Positions 1 to 12,021 of a stretch of DNA of 64,000 nucleotides are shown here, in pieces (within the stretch, counting starts at the first letter, position 1; each line of letters begins with the position of its first letter). The position numbers were made by a program, and so were the translations under genes. The notes below the pieces were generated by a model. The model was given only the letters and a program-made list of their open reading frames with translations. It did no database searches and had not been told where the DNA came from. Source of the stretch: Pycnopodia helianthoides (lineage: Eukaryota > Echinodermata > Asteroidea > Forcipulatida > Asteriidae); assembly GCA_032158295.1 (NCBI GenBank), contig CM063249.1, forward strand, positions 16,661,416 to 16,725,415. The letters run 5' to 3'.

Positions 1-1066
1 GCCAAGATCTCCGTCTCCCTCCCTCGAAGTCTCAGACTTTGTCATCTTTGGGGTTCGAGACTTGGTCATAAATCTACATCTGAAAAACCCTGTCATAATT
101 GGGACTGCGTTCCATTTATTTTAAAATTTATATACTGCACTTATACTATAGTTTTACTTGTCGTTTGATTGGTGGAACGCGCGCGCCATACTTTATATAT
201 TGCCATTGATACTGTTCCGACACTCCAAAAGGAGTCCTATATTGATAAATACAGGACGCTTGGGACGATTCGAAGCTAACATTCGCGCGTACTAATTATA
301 CACATATTGGATGTATTATGAGTAAAATATAGCTGCCAGAATATTTCAACGAACGGTTATTTTCTGCTACATTGTATGAACAAAATGCATCCTTTATTTG
401 TTTTTAGATACCCCCATGCATATAAAATCTTGCCCTTTTGATATTTTTCATACAATTCATAATTTATTTCAACAATACATAAACCAAAGTTTTGAACAAC
501 TTGTATTTATTTCTATAATATTTCATAGCTGGAGCTGCTAAAAGGTGAAGGGTCATAGATTATTAACTTACCAAAAAATGAATGGCCATAATTACATAAT
601 AATGTTGGAGCGCCAAGAGCGTCACTGAGTGTCGGATTTGAGCGCTATTTAAGAATCCACTGATATTATTATTATCAAAATAAAAACTTACCGCGTGAAG
701 AATCACTACAGCTTTTGATAGTATACACTATTTTGAGAAAGGATTCCCTTCGAAGTGATATGATTTGGATCATTTTTTTGCCACCAAAAACATTTGAAAC
801 TGAGAAACGACCCATGCAAGAAACGTTTCTCAGATTTCTGAAGGTTGACTGAAAAATTTGAAATTTCCGTAGTGTCCCTACGTTCGTGAATGCTGCGACC
901 AGAGACGCAATTGGTACCCGCTGTCACCTCGCTAAACGTGGATGGATTCCACGTTTTGGATGAAGATACCGTGACAGTTTTGTTTCCTGTTTTCTCAAAA
1001 AGTAGACACATGTATTCAACTGAAACTTTCACAGGTGGATTTTACCCCTACCTTTTAAGACACCAG

Positions 1067-1228
1067 CCGTCGATTTCACCAAATTCTTCCTAACTTAGGA
1101 CTAGTCCTATAGGCAGTGCTAAGAGATAGGACTAGTCCTAAGTACTGGTCCTAACTTAAGATTAGTCCTATCTCTTAGCACTGCCTAGGACTAGTCCTAA
1201 GTTAGGAAGAGTTTGGTGAAATCGACGG
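1067..1228. repeat. Foldback element with nested GGACTAGTCC palindromes
   Basis: The outer arms begin CCGTCGATTTCACCAAA and end with its near-exact complement TTTGGTGAAATCGACGG. Inside, both arms contain TAGGACTAGTCCTA, itself a perfect palindrome, and the pair GGCAGTGCTAAGAGATAG / CTATCTCTTAGCACTGCC. The whole 162 bp folds into one hairpin with almost no loop. It looks like a non-autonomous foldback transposon; no target duplication is obvious. Confidence 0.85.
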
Positions 1229-2890
1229 AAGAGCTGCTTAACGGCTTAATTTTGTGCTCACTGTGCGAGTTTCCATTTCGTAGCACTGCTAACCGTAAGC
1301 GAACGAAAAGGCATGCTATTATGAATGACGCAACAATGCAAGTCCATGGGTGAACGCGCAGGCTGGCCGCCCGATTGTCTTGCTAACCTGTGAAATACGC
1401 TTATACGCTTAAGCACGTTTTTCTGCTACAGTGAGCACGAAAGTTTAAGCGCACTCCGCGCTCATAGCAGTAGGTATGATCACTTTATACCTACCCCCCT
1501 TTTTCGAGGGCCAACATTTCTTCATACCCCCACGCCGCACCCCAACCCCCGGCCCCACACTCCACTGCGTACAATTACAGAAATATGAAGAAACCGCCAG
1601 CGGCTTTTCATCTGTTACACATTTTCATAAATACCGGAATAATAAAAAAAGAAAAGAAAAAAGCTATAATTATTTACGAGTTGTTTCCCTGCATAGTTTA
1701 GGGAAAAGGTGAAAGGTGACTTGGGGCTACTTGGCCTTATGGTCTACCACCTCCTCAGTAGGGCTCTAACTGACGGAAGGGAAAATAAAGCCATGGTTCC
1801 AATCTTCCAGTCTTCTACGAATTGAGAGAGAGAAAAACTATCAGGTATCCGAAACAAACAAGAACCCCCCCAGCCCCACCCCCACCCACACACACTCACA
1901 AAGCAAACACACCGTTGAAGAGGGTCACAGACTACAGCGGCTGCAAATGCCATCATGCACTGTGATCCTGATTATGATGAGCTTCGATGACTTATGAAGT
2001 CAATAACCAACTAATTTTCGAAGCAACAAAGCCATTGCGGAGTACATAAATCCTTTGCATGTGTACTTCCCCGAGTCCTTGGATGGCAGGGCTACGTCCG
2101 TTTGGGGTGCTGAGTGATACAGTCCATACTATTAGGGGGAGGGGGGGGGGTAGCCGAACACCGGTGTCACCCGTTCTTCTTCTTTTTGATGTGTTTCTCA
2201 ACGTGTGTGCGCCATGGCCAGCGGGAGGGGGGTAGAGGGATGGTAAACGATAAGGCGCAGTTCCCGGCGTGTCTTCCCCGTAGCCCCGTTGGACTCAAAC
2301 ACCCGACACTGGCAAACTCCTGCCATGTATTTCAACTCATCCACGTGTGGGAGCCGTGGGGTCCCTCAACGTTTGGCAGATCGAGATTGTTTGCAAACGA
2401 GGTCATTCTCTGATCGTTGACGGCATTTTTGTTTCTGTCAATCTAAGAATAAACGTTCAAAGGAATCTCCAAGGGATCTTGTCTGAGTCCAAATTGACTA
2501 AATTCTTTTTTTTTTAGCTCATACAAATCGACTAGTGTAATAGCCTACCATGACCTGACTTAACGAGGGTGAATAGCAAACATTTCCTTAAAATTTAAGA
2601 GTAACTTACATGACATTTGCTCAACCTCACAAGAAGAAAAGAAGAAGAAGAACAAGAAGAAGAGAGAGAAATCATTCAGAAATCAGATGACTCTAAAAGG
2701 AAAGTACAATATTTTGGTTGTACCCCTGCCCCCCCCCACTGGAGTCTTCATTGTGTTCCCGGAATCTCAGGAATCATTTGAGGATTTTGGGGGAGGTGTG
2801 GGTGGGGGGGGGGGCTTCTGTACAAGAGAGGGAGAGTGTGTTAAAGGATGAGAACATTGAGGGATACCCTCTGCCCCACATCAGGCATTG
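1229..2890. other. Intergenic DNA, nothing recognised
   Basis: AT-rich sequence with G and C runs near 2144 and 2806 and an AAG-rich purine stretch at 2632-2671. No gene or repeat family is visible. Confidence 0.6.
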
Positions 2891-3056
2891 CTATAGACCC
2901 CTTGCATAGGCCGCCATCGTTGATGCAACGTGCACGCGTGTGAAAGGCTACCATTGGCTGAGAGTTGCGCGCACAGCGCGTACACGCGCGTGCACGTTTC
3001 CACTGTTTTTTCATCAAAGATGGTGGTCAATGACGTCATGTGCAATCCATCTATAG
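2891..3056. repeat. Inverted-terminal repeat element carrying a CRE (copy a)
   Basis: The ends read CTATAGACCCC...GGCCGCCATCGTTGATG and CATCAAAGATGGTGGTC...CATCTATAG, an imperfect terminal inverted repeat. The interior has CACGCGTG and GCGCGTGCACG alternations, and a perfect TGACGTCA lies at 3031-3038. A second copy lies at 7397-7527. Confidence 0.7.
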
Positions 3057-3439
3057 GGAGTAAGTATAGAGGAGTCCCTTTGCCACATTATCGGGGTGCA
3101 TGGCACAGTTCCTATTGGCTCATTCTGTTTGCTAGAATTGAAATCAGCAACACTGCTGGGGGTTGAAGGCTATTAACTTTGACAGTGACTCAAGCGGAAT
3201 CTTTCTCTGGGGAGTTTTTTTTTGTAGCGGCTTCATAATCAGTAAGCTTTTAGATTTAAAAAAAAATCAAAAATGTTCCCCGTATAATTGCCATTCTTGT
3301 GCTCTGGCTTCATACAGTCTATGGTACTTTGCTGATTTGTTGTTGTTGGGATGAGCCTTCATCCAGATCAAACTCTTATTAAATGGTATTCCAAAATGAA
3401 GAACGGGTTGACATTATTTTTTAAATTCAAACCCCAGGC

Positions 3440-3905
3440 ATTGATCCCATTGAATCAGTCACAACCTGGGACAACTGCAGGGCCGTATAAAACCCAACCT
3501 GGGCATCGGTCACAACTTGAGACAGCCTCGGTATCAACACTTAACCTAGGGGGACAACATGGGCATCCACACTGTGGGCATCAATCCAAGCTTGGGACAA
3601 CCCGGGCAGCCAAACCATGGGACAACAGTGACATCAATCCCAACCTATACACCATTCGCGACTTCAGACCAACCGGGGGATTCAAACCTTAACCGGGAAC
3701 AACATGGGCATCAATCCCAACCTGGGCATCAATCCCAACTTGGGACAATCCAGGCATCAAAACGTAACCTGGGACAGCCGATGGACATCACTCCTCCTAG
3801 CTGGGACAGCATTCACATTAATCCTTAAACCACCACCTGGGGGCAATCTGAGCGTTGATCCCAATCTGGGCATCGAAACCCATCCTGGGCTTCCACAACC
3901 CAGCA
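3440..3905 (+). repeat. Degenerate minisatellite, unit about 22-28 bp
   Basis: Short units of the form GGGCATCAATCCCAACCTGG or GGGACAAC recur throughout, with variable spacing and many substitutions. Translated frames show repeated GINPNLG-type peptides, a by-product of the repeat and not a protein. Confidence 0.75.
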
Positions 3906-6900
3906 CGCCCCCCCCCCCTAAAAACGAATACAGGGTGTTTTCAATCCTTAACAACATCACGCCTGGCATGGTGGGTATTAATATAAATATTATAACCCGA
4001 CAGTGGCGTATCGTAGTAGTCTGTGTGTACTCGACATCAACAACCATTAATCAATTTATCATAACCTCATTGAAAATAACGGCGCCATCGATTGTTCGAT
4101 TCTGAAGTCAAGTGAGTGAAAACAAATATGAACAGGTGACAGTGGAGTGCCCCGCCCCCCCCCCCATTCTTCCCCTCAATCCGCTCGACAGATAACAAAT
4201 TGGGACGCAAGGGTGGTCGAATTACCGAATAGCCAGCCGTTCTCCGGACAATTCGGATCTATACTACATCAAAGTTTGAGAGTATTTCTTTATCGCTTGC
4301 GAAATCGGATGGACTCACACTCACCTCCCGGAACCTATATAGACGACGAAAACAAGTATTTGGGGATCTATCTGATGGACATAGGCGTACGATCCAGGGG
4401 CGGGGAAAAGTGCCCACCCCCACCCCCATCCCCCCAAATAAAAAATACATACAAAATAAATAATACAATTTTGAATAAATAAACAAATAAATAAACAAAA
4501 ATCGGGAAAGCGAGGGAAAACAAAATTACAGAGAAAGCACAAATTCTTTTTACCCGGTATTAGAATTAAAGATAAGTTTTTTTATCTGTGCAAAAATGTC
4601 AGGCAAATCAACCCCTCTTCCTCTTCCCCATTTAACCAAAAAAGTCCCCCCTACGTCCACGGCTGAAATAATCCAGAACATTGTCACATTAATCGAATAA
4701 TTTTTTTTTTTTTCAATTTCAGGAGACGTAATTTGTTTCAATGAATTGGGAGTCGAGGTTTTGTCTCTAAAACAGGTTGAATGGTTGAATGGTGTCGATT
4801 AATCCGAGGGTGTGAAGAATAAAACAACGCTGAAAAAGGTCGGCAATCCAATCCGCTTATCGCAGGATGACAACAAAATAAAAGTCGATTAAAAAGAAAT
4901 AAAGATCGATTGCAAACGAGGGGTAGATACAATTGCCGGGAAACAAAGGTCCATGGTACAACCCTGCATTGAAAAAACTGTCAGCACTCCCCTACTCTTT
5001 TTTCCCCCTCTCCCCCTCCTCTTCCCCCCCCCCTCCCCTTTCAACATTTTGGAAATACATTGTAGCCATCTTTACTTAGATGCCACGTTGTTCGGGCTGG
5101 CTGACGGCAGGTAGGCCTAGAAAATGGGACTGTGCCTTCGATGATACGAGCATGGAATTTGGCACTCAGTCAGGAAATATGAAATATCATGGAAAAGATG
5201 TTTATAAAACTATAGCTATAGAACAAAAGCAATTGCAACTATTGCAGAAATTGTTTGAAAATTGCTCGTTATTCTTTCTATTTTTCAGTCTTCAAAATTC
5301 AAATCTGCGATGGATGGCCCCTTTTAGCCGAATATCTTCCTCATGGCATAGGCTACTCTGTCTCGTGCCAAATTCCATGCTTGTATCATCAAAAGGCTGC
5401 CAGTTGCCACACTCAATACCTGCAAACCTCACATGGTCACATGTATTCTAGGGGAAATTGACAGACGCCATTCCAACAGCTTTATTCCACGTACAGCAAA
5501 GTCTTTGGAACCCTTGTTTGGTGCCTGGTTTCCCTCCATCCAACAATCTAGACTGTTTTTTTTAAAGAGGAATATCAATTCCTACCTTCAGCTCCCCTGA
5601 GTTATTTTCATCATTAATATATATTTTTCTTCTTGAAGCCCCTTGACCAAGAGTTGCTTTTAGCCTTGTTTGGGCAAACTTACACCAACAAAAAGAAGAA
5701 AAAGAAAAAGAATTTGTTATTATTAATATAGGCCTAGAGTTCGAAGTGGTGAAAATGAAGAAGGAGAAACTAAACCATGGGCCACTTTCCCTGTCTCAGG
5801 TTCAAAAACCTGACGGCAATAGCCGGACCCAGAACACCTTGAACTTTTAAAAGCTCTTCAATCATTCTATGTACACGCTCTAAACATGTACATACAACAA
5901 GTCATCAGAGCTGTGGGTTTTTTTACTTTGTGGTCGCCGCCAGACCTGATTACACCCTATACCGTCCAAAGCATCATCCACTCCGTTCGTGGGGGGAAAA
6001 GCATGATGGCATACATGCGAAAACAATATATTAATACTCAATCACTGCAGCGAGCTCGACCGTCAAACACAGACAAGAGAGAGAGAAAAGAGAGAGAAAA
6101 TACGACTTGGAGGTACAAGTGTGCCTCCTGTCAAATCTCGGATGATATAACACAGGCGCTTGCAATTTCCTAGTCACCCGTTCACCCCGGACACTTGCCC
6201 CCGACAACCGGGGCAAATTTCACCGACGCCAACTCGTTTCCAATGGCGGTCCCTCTCGCGGGAGGGTTAACAGTACTTCGTTATGGAGGCCACGCTTTTA
6301 ACTTGTACATCGACCCTAAAAAACATGCCGGTATTGACCAAGTTTTTTTTTTCTTCTCTTCTTCTTCCCCTCGACCGTTCATTCTCCCCTGCTCTTTCTC
6401 CCCCCGGCCGCTCGCTGATAACTTTACAACGACGAAGACCTACATAGACGGCCGGGGTCGTGTAGGTTCTGGCCCCGGGAGAAGTGCTTATGGCACTTAA
6501 CGGGTCTGTTGCGGTAAAACCATTTCCTTTGGGTTGGGTGGAGTCAATGACATGTGTTCGGGTATTTAAAAAAAAAAACTGAGCTTCAAACGAGATCAGA
6601 GATGCAGTCCATGTTCCACCGAAGAATAATCGTTTCGCCAAATTTGACACAAATTTGATATTTATCTTTTCAAATCCAATGACCATGGTTATATTTGTCA
6701 CTTGGTGTCGGACTCGACTTTGTTTTTAACAAAAAACAAAATGGTCACAGAACCTCAAAACCAAATCTCATCTAAAACCTACCAGTCCCATTTTCACCAT
6801 CAAAACCAATCGTTGGACGGTAGCTCTTCTCGAAACAAAACAGACCCTAGGAGCCATGGTCTAATACGCCGACGAGTGACACTGCACATTCCCCCTCTTT

Positions 6901-7396
6901 TCCCCCCTGATCTTCTGTACTTTTTTTTTTTTGGTGGAGTTCCTTTTTTCACACAAGTCCCGAAACCTACTTTTCTAATAACACGCTATTAATGCCTCGC
7001 ACTGTTTTTCCCGTACCGGGAAATTTTAACAGTTTCTGACAAGCGAGTGAAGTGAGTAAGTCGACGATGATTCGTGTTGATCTGACAGATTCACTCAAAC
7101 GTATCGACAACTTTTCACGGGTCTTTTCTAAAATTTGTTAAAGGGGACCATACACTTGGTTTTTACCTTGCTCTGTGTTTTTTTTAAAGAGAGTACATTC
7201 ATTCCAAACGTCTGCCATATTTGCGATAGATTGTATAGCCACAAACCTTTACGTAGCCCGAAGATGAATGTAGCCCCAGACCTAGTTCCTAAATGTAGCC
7301 CAGACCTAAATCGGAATATAATTGGTGCACAGGGTTGGGGGGCTACATTTCAGGCCCGGCCTACAAAGTTAGGTCCCCACACAGGTGTAAATGCCC
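3906..7396. other. Intergenic DNA, nothing recognised
   Basis: Short ORFs, C runs near 3909, 4154 and 5026, and simple pyrimidine tracts only. Nothing here supports a gene. Confidence 0.6.
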
Positions 7397-7527
7397 ATGG
7401 ACCCCCTGCATTGGCCGCCATCTTTGATGAAATGTGCACGCGTGACTGAAAGGCTATCATTGGCTGAGCGTTTCTGGTTTTTTTTCTTCTTCAAAGATGG
7501 TGGTCAATGACGTCATGTGCAGTCCAT
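7397..7527. repeat. Inverted-terminal repeat element carrying a CRE (copy b)
   Basis: It shares with 2891-3056, in the same order, GGCCGCCAT, GTGCACGCGTG, TGAAAGGCTA, CATTGGCTGAG, CAAAGATGGTGGTCAATG and ACGTCATGTGCA. It is shorter because the GC-rich centre is lost. The perfect TGACGTCA is at 7508-7515. Confidence 0.7.
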
Positions 7528-8159
7528 TATTGACAATGGCAACTGGGAATTTCACTTGGAATACGTGCACGATTTCGAGATAAAAAAAACAGTTTCTGGC
7601 TTGGTTATGTTCTTATGCTTTTTCACTGCCCCATTTTGTTTGCTTACATGTACAGCGACGTCACAAGTTTACAAAAGAGCTAGGAAGCCTGTACTTACTG
7701 CATGCATGCATAATTTGTATACACAACATGTCGATGAAAGAAAACATAATTACAATTGTACATGCAGCGTTTGATTCTTATGAACTTCTGATAAGAGGAA
7801 AGGTGGGGCACACCCCTCAGCAGTGAGTTTTTACAATCATTGATTTTATTTGGTCATTATGGACTAAATGTAACTCTTTCATGAAATATGCCCTGTGTCA
7901 TATTTTTCCTGCCAGGAAATGCACGAGGTCACTGTTTTTGTGTAAACAAGGTGAAAGGGTCGAGAGAGCAACACTTTCGGACTGGCATATTTCACAGGAC
8001 GGTCGGTTCCAGTAGTAACTTTACTGACACCACGTTAGTTTTGCAATGTTAGATTTGTTTCGTTTTACGCATTTTGTTTTTTGATCCCATCGCCTGCAAG
8101 AGTGCTGTATCTCTATAAAAAAAAATTAAAAATAATAAAAATCTGAATTACTGTTGAAT

Positions 8160-8330
8160 GTAGCTAGATCCTTCTAGATCCTTGATGAGGGAAGGACAAC
8201 CCAAAGGTTGATTAAAGGTAGGGACTGAAACACGAACCCAAAATGTGAAAGATTGGATTCGAACCGTGTGGTGCGAAGATGCATGGGTATGGCACTCGAT
8301 TTCAATTAACTCCTTTGGCCAAAAAAAAAG
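8160..8330 (-). repeat. Possible tRNA-related SINE remnant
   Basis: The minus strand contains ACGGTTCGAATCC, a match to an RNA polymerase III B box, in a block containing TGGGTTCGTGTTTCAGTCC. I could not find a convincing A box 30-60 bases upstream, so this is only a hint. Confidence 0.2.
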
Positions 8331-8840
8331 GGGGTGGGAAAGCCAACCACAATTAAATTGTTGCTTAATGCTAAGAAAAAGAAGGTTACCAGCCACACTA
8401 CCATGCCATGTGTACAGTTTGTGACTGGTAACCCTCTACAATCTCTTAAAGCAATAGCATAGGCCAAACTCCTCTTATCAGTGTTAAAGAAGTGTACTTT
8501 GGCAGTTGAAATGAATGCAAACAGTCAGGAAATTGATGACGAGACCGCTCCTTTAAGCATTTTTAAAAAGTGTATTTCTCATTCATTTTTACTTGTGACT
8601 CACAGTATTCGGGGAAATCATGTCAGGTCCCGTGCATTATTTCCGAGCCCCCTTAACACTATTGGTAATATTGAGAGCAACATGCTTGATCGAACCTTAC
8701 GTAAAATCATTTCACCCAAAAATTGATGACTACACGAAAGGAAAATCCCTAGACATGCTTATATAGTGAATATTGTAAAGATGCTGTGTGTTGTTTGTTA
8801 TTCTAAAACAAATTCAAGGTATTGAATGAACACAAGGTAC

Positions 8841-9083
8841 ATCTCTCTCTATGAGTTGTGACGGTTCTGAACAGAACTGGTGGTTTAACACCTCGACGTT
8901 TCCATCAGTGTGCTCTCAATGTCTTCAGGAGAATGCTGTACTCTAATGATGCGTGCTGCGTGAGAGTCACACATTATCATGAAGACGATCAGAGCCTTTC
9001 TCTATGATCAGAGCTTCCCGTTTGGAACGTCTAGGTGTCAGACCACCGGTTCTTTTCAGAACCACCACAACTCATAGAGAGAT
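8841..9083. repeat. Hairpin (long inverted repeat) element
   Basis: The left arm 8841-8903 and right arm 9024-9083 are about 60-bp imperfect complements. Both contain CTCTCTATGAGTTGTG, GGTTCTGA.AAGAAC and the ACACCT.GACGTT block in opposite orientation. About 120 bases separate them. The inner end of each arm carries a CTGAAGA...GAAAC-like arrangement. It resembles an interspersed echinoderm repeat I have seen before, but the family name is unknown to me. Confidence 0.75.
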
Positions 9084-9104
9084 ATTACCACACACTGTTA
9101 CCAC

Positions 9105-9390
9105 ACAACTTACTAGATTGTATTCCCAACATGCACAGTTTCAAATCCTACTCATGTACATGGTGTTGCCACAAACCTTAGTAGATTGTATTCCCAACAT
9201 GCACAGTTTCAAATCCTACTCATGTACATGGTGTTGCCACAAACCTTAGTAGATTGTATTCCCACCATGCAAAGTTTCATATCCTTCTCATGTACACTGT
9301 GTTACCCAAAACCTTACTATAGATTGCATCTCCACCATGCAAGGTTTCAAATCCTACTCATGTACTTGGTGCTACTGCAATCATTACTAG
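9105..9390 (+). repeat. 68-70 bp tandem repeat, four copies
   Basis: The motif TAGATTG recurs at 9114, 9182, 9250 and 9320. Copies 1 and 2 are nearly identical; copies 3 and 4 are diverged. Each unit holds ACATGCACAGTTTCAAATCC followed by CTCATGTAC. The array starts about 20 bases after the hairpin element at 8841-9083. Confidence 0.9.
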
Positions 9391-11246
9391 TTGAATTCAT
9401 TAAAATCGCCACAATTGCTTAATTTCACCTTTTTAAGCTGCCAAACATGTGAGTGAAATGTGATTAGGGCCTACCCCCCAATCCACACAATGCGCATGTC
9501 TGTTCGTATCCATTATCAGCCCAGAACACACGATGAGAGTTAACCAATATGTTCCCCCCCCCCCCCCCATCTCTCCCCCTCTTCCGTGCAGCGTGCAGGT
9601 AGTCCGCAGGAATATTATCCTACAGCTATGATTAGTTCCCAAAAACAATTTCCAGAAGTTCTGGCCAGGTTGAAGGGTGCATCATGCACCGCGTACACGA
9701 GCACCGAGTTTGGGGGCATAATGACACCGGAGGGTACACAAGCGGGCCTCCCCTCGCTGGAAGACCGTCAGAGCTGCAGAGGCAAACCGCTAATATGATG
9801 TCTTTCCGTTTACAAATTGGAGCGCATTGCTTGTGTCACTCGTCGGCGTATTAAACCGCTGGCTCCTTGGATCTCTGCTCCTTCTCAGTATCCCCCCCTA
9901 AAAAAACGGCTCAGTTCCCCGGAGTCGGTGACCACTTAATTCATAACAAGCATGTGTCACGTAGTTCATTGATAACACAGTGATAATGTGGCCACAGTCT
10001 ATTAAAGACAAGACCCCCTTCCCCAGGGACAGACTGGGCGGGGATAGAGCAGGGCGGGGGGGGGGGGAGAGGGTAGTTGTAGTTGAGCCGTTGTAGGGAT
10101 TTGGGTCATCGATGCATGCGCTTGGACACCTACAGGGGAGTGTATGTTAAAATGTTTGCAAAGTTGATTCGAAACTCGGTCAAGTTTAGTAAAGCGTGTT
10201 CCCGCTACCCAAAAGCTCTCCCAAAGTAAAGAGAAGGGGGGAAGAACTGCATAACTTGTTCTTTCGTAATTTGAGCCCGTCAGTTGTCTACTTTAAAAGT
10301 ATTATGCCCAGTTGGATTGTATACGAAACGCCAGCTCTGCCTGCTGCGGTGTTGAGTATAACCTTTCTGGGCTTCTGACATTGGAGATATTTCGGTAGTG
10401 AAGCGCCGAGTTAAGAAAAAAAAAACACTTTTTTTCCGATTACATTGTCATTTTGTATGGGACTCAATTTCACTTCACCAAAAGCATCAGCTAAAAAAAT
10501 AACTGCTAGTACGTGGATTATTCAACGGCAATACATTACCGAAAATGCTATCATGAGTTTGTGCATGAACAATCAACGCGACGAAAACTAAATTGTATGC
10601 AGACTGACCCCCGTATTTATACTGATCACCGGTATTCATTTACTGTTGAAGCACACAGGGCACAAGACAAAGATGGCAGCGACCTCCGACCTGTAATCGG
10701 TTCGATTAAAAAAAAAAAAATAAAATAAAAATAAAAAAAAACAGCGATCTCCTTGTCGTCACAAATAAAAACTCCAACATCATACACAAATCTCACTCTG
10801 AGACAGGAATAACTGGACAACGTACACCAAGCTTTCACTTTGTTTATCATTTGGCACTGCCCGTTAAGGCTTTTGCGTTTACTCGTGAGGTTTTAAACTC
10901 GGTTCAACAAGCCTTCCTTGCCACTGTGGGAAAAAGGGCTTTCTCTGGTTTTCTGTCTTTTACAGTACAAAATGTACACTAAAACGGACATATTTACTGA
11001 CTATTTAAATTAATCATTGGCCTCAGTGATGTGAGGTCTCACAGAGAGACAATATTGAACAAATTAACAAAAAAAATACTGATGATGCAGAAACTGCTTA
11101 ATTATGTATTGCCTTGTTGTGTGTGTGCAGTCTCGTAGCGTGCACAGAATTCTAATCATTCTTCTTCTTTGTTTATTGTTCCAGAATCACAACACCGGTC
11201 TGCTTAGTAAACACAATCAGATCTGTAGCCAGCAATAGTAACGGTC

Positions 11247-11415
11247 ATGTGGCCCAACTAGGGCAATCGGCCCAACTGAGGAGTCTGGCCAAAAATGCGG
11301 CATCGAACCCGATTATGATAATCTGGCCCAAATTGAGAAATCTGGCCCAATTTGGTGTAGTCAGACCTGTATCTGGTCATCCGGCCAAATTGGGTCATCT
11401 GACCCATTTAAGATC
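11247..11415 (+). repeat. Degenerate short tandem repeat, unit about 20-25 bp
   Basis: Units around ATCTGGCCCAAATTGAG recur six to eight times with drift, some reading TCGGCCCAACTGAG and others TCCGGCCAAATTGGG. Confidence 0.6.
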
Positions 11416-11634
11416 TTTCTACAATACATACCACACATATGAACTAAAACAAAACATAAGCCGAGTGATAAACCCCAGACCAAACAACTTGTCAGTGCGA
11501 CCCGGAAGGAGTTGGGACCACTCTTGACCCGTACGTTCCTGCTTGGATTAATCATTCTGACCCAGATCTTTTTCTTGGGTGCATGACCTCTTTCAGTGAT
11601 GACGTCACATCCGTTTTGATGTGCGTGCAGTTTG

Positions 11635-11659
11635 AAAAAAAAAAAAAAAAAAAAAAAAA
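11635..11659 (+). repeat. A25 homopolymer
   Basis: This is an uninterrupted run of 25 A, directly after a CRE-containing segment (TGACGTCA at 11600-11607). No retrocopy or SINE body is recognisable in front of it. Confidence 0.9.
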
Positions 11660-11991
11660 CGTTTGCCCAGTCTTACTTGTCATGAACAGACGACATAGCT
11701 TTTTTTAACATTAAATGTATTAATATATTACGAACTATTTCATAAATAACCTTATTGTACAACAACTCTTTTTAACTTTGCAAAAAATTGCCAAGTATTC
11801 TATGTTACAAAACATAAATATATCCGACACCATTTAAAAGTATGTACACTTGATCAACATGAGTTAACACTGACCGTCCTTCTTTGCTGTTTAAATTAAA
11901 ATCTATCACTTCGGCACAATCAAGGCAGCATAATGCAAAATTGTTCGATTTAAAAAAAAAAAGTTAATACCCGATTTTGTTCAACTACTCG

Positions 11992-12021
11992 AAATAATAA
12001 TAATAATAATAATAATAATAA
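11992..12021 (+). repeat. (AAT)n microsatellite
   Basis: About ten uninterrupted AAT units. Confidence 0.95.

Noticed and set aside
3351..4105. Overlapping ORFs with repeated GINPNLG-type peptides
   Set aside because: They follow the minisatellite in several frames, with no consistent start or conserved frame.
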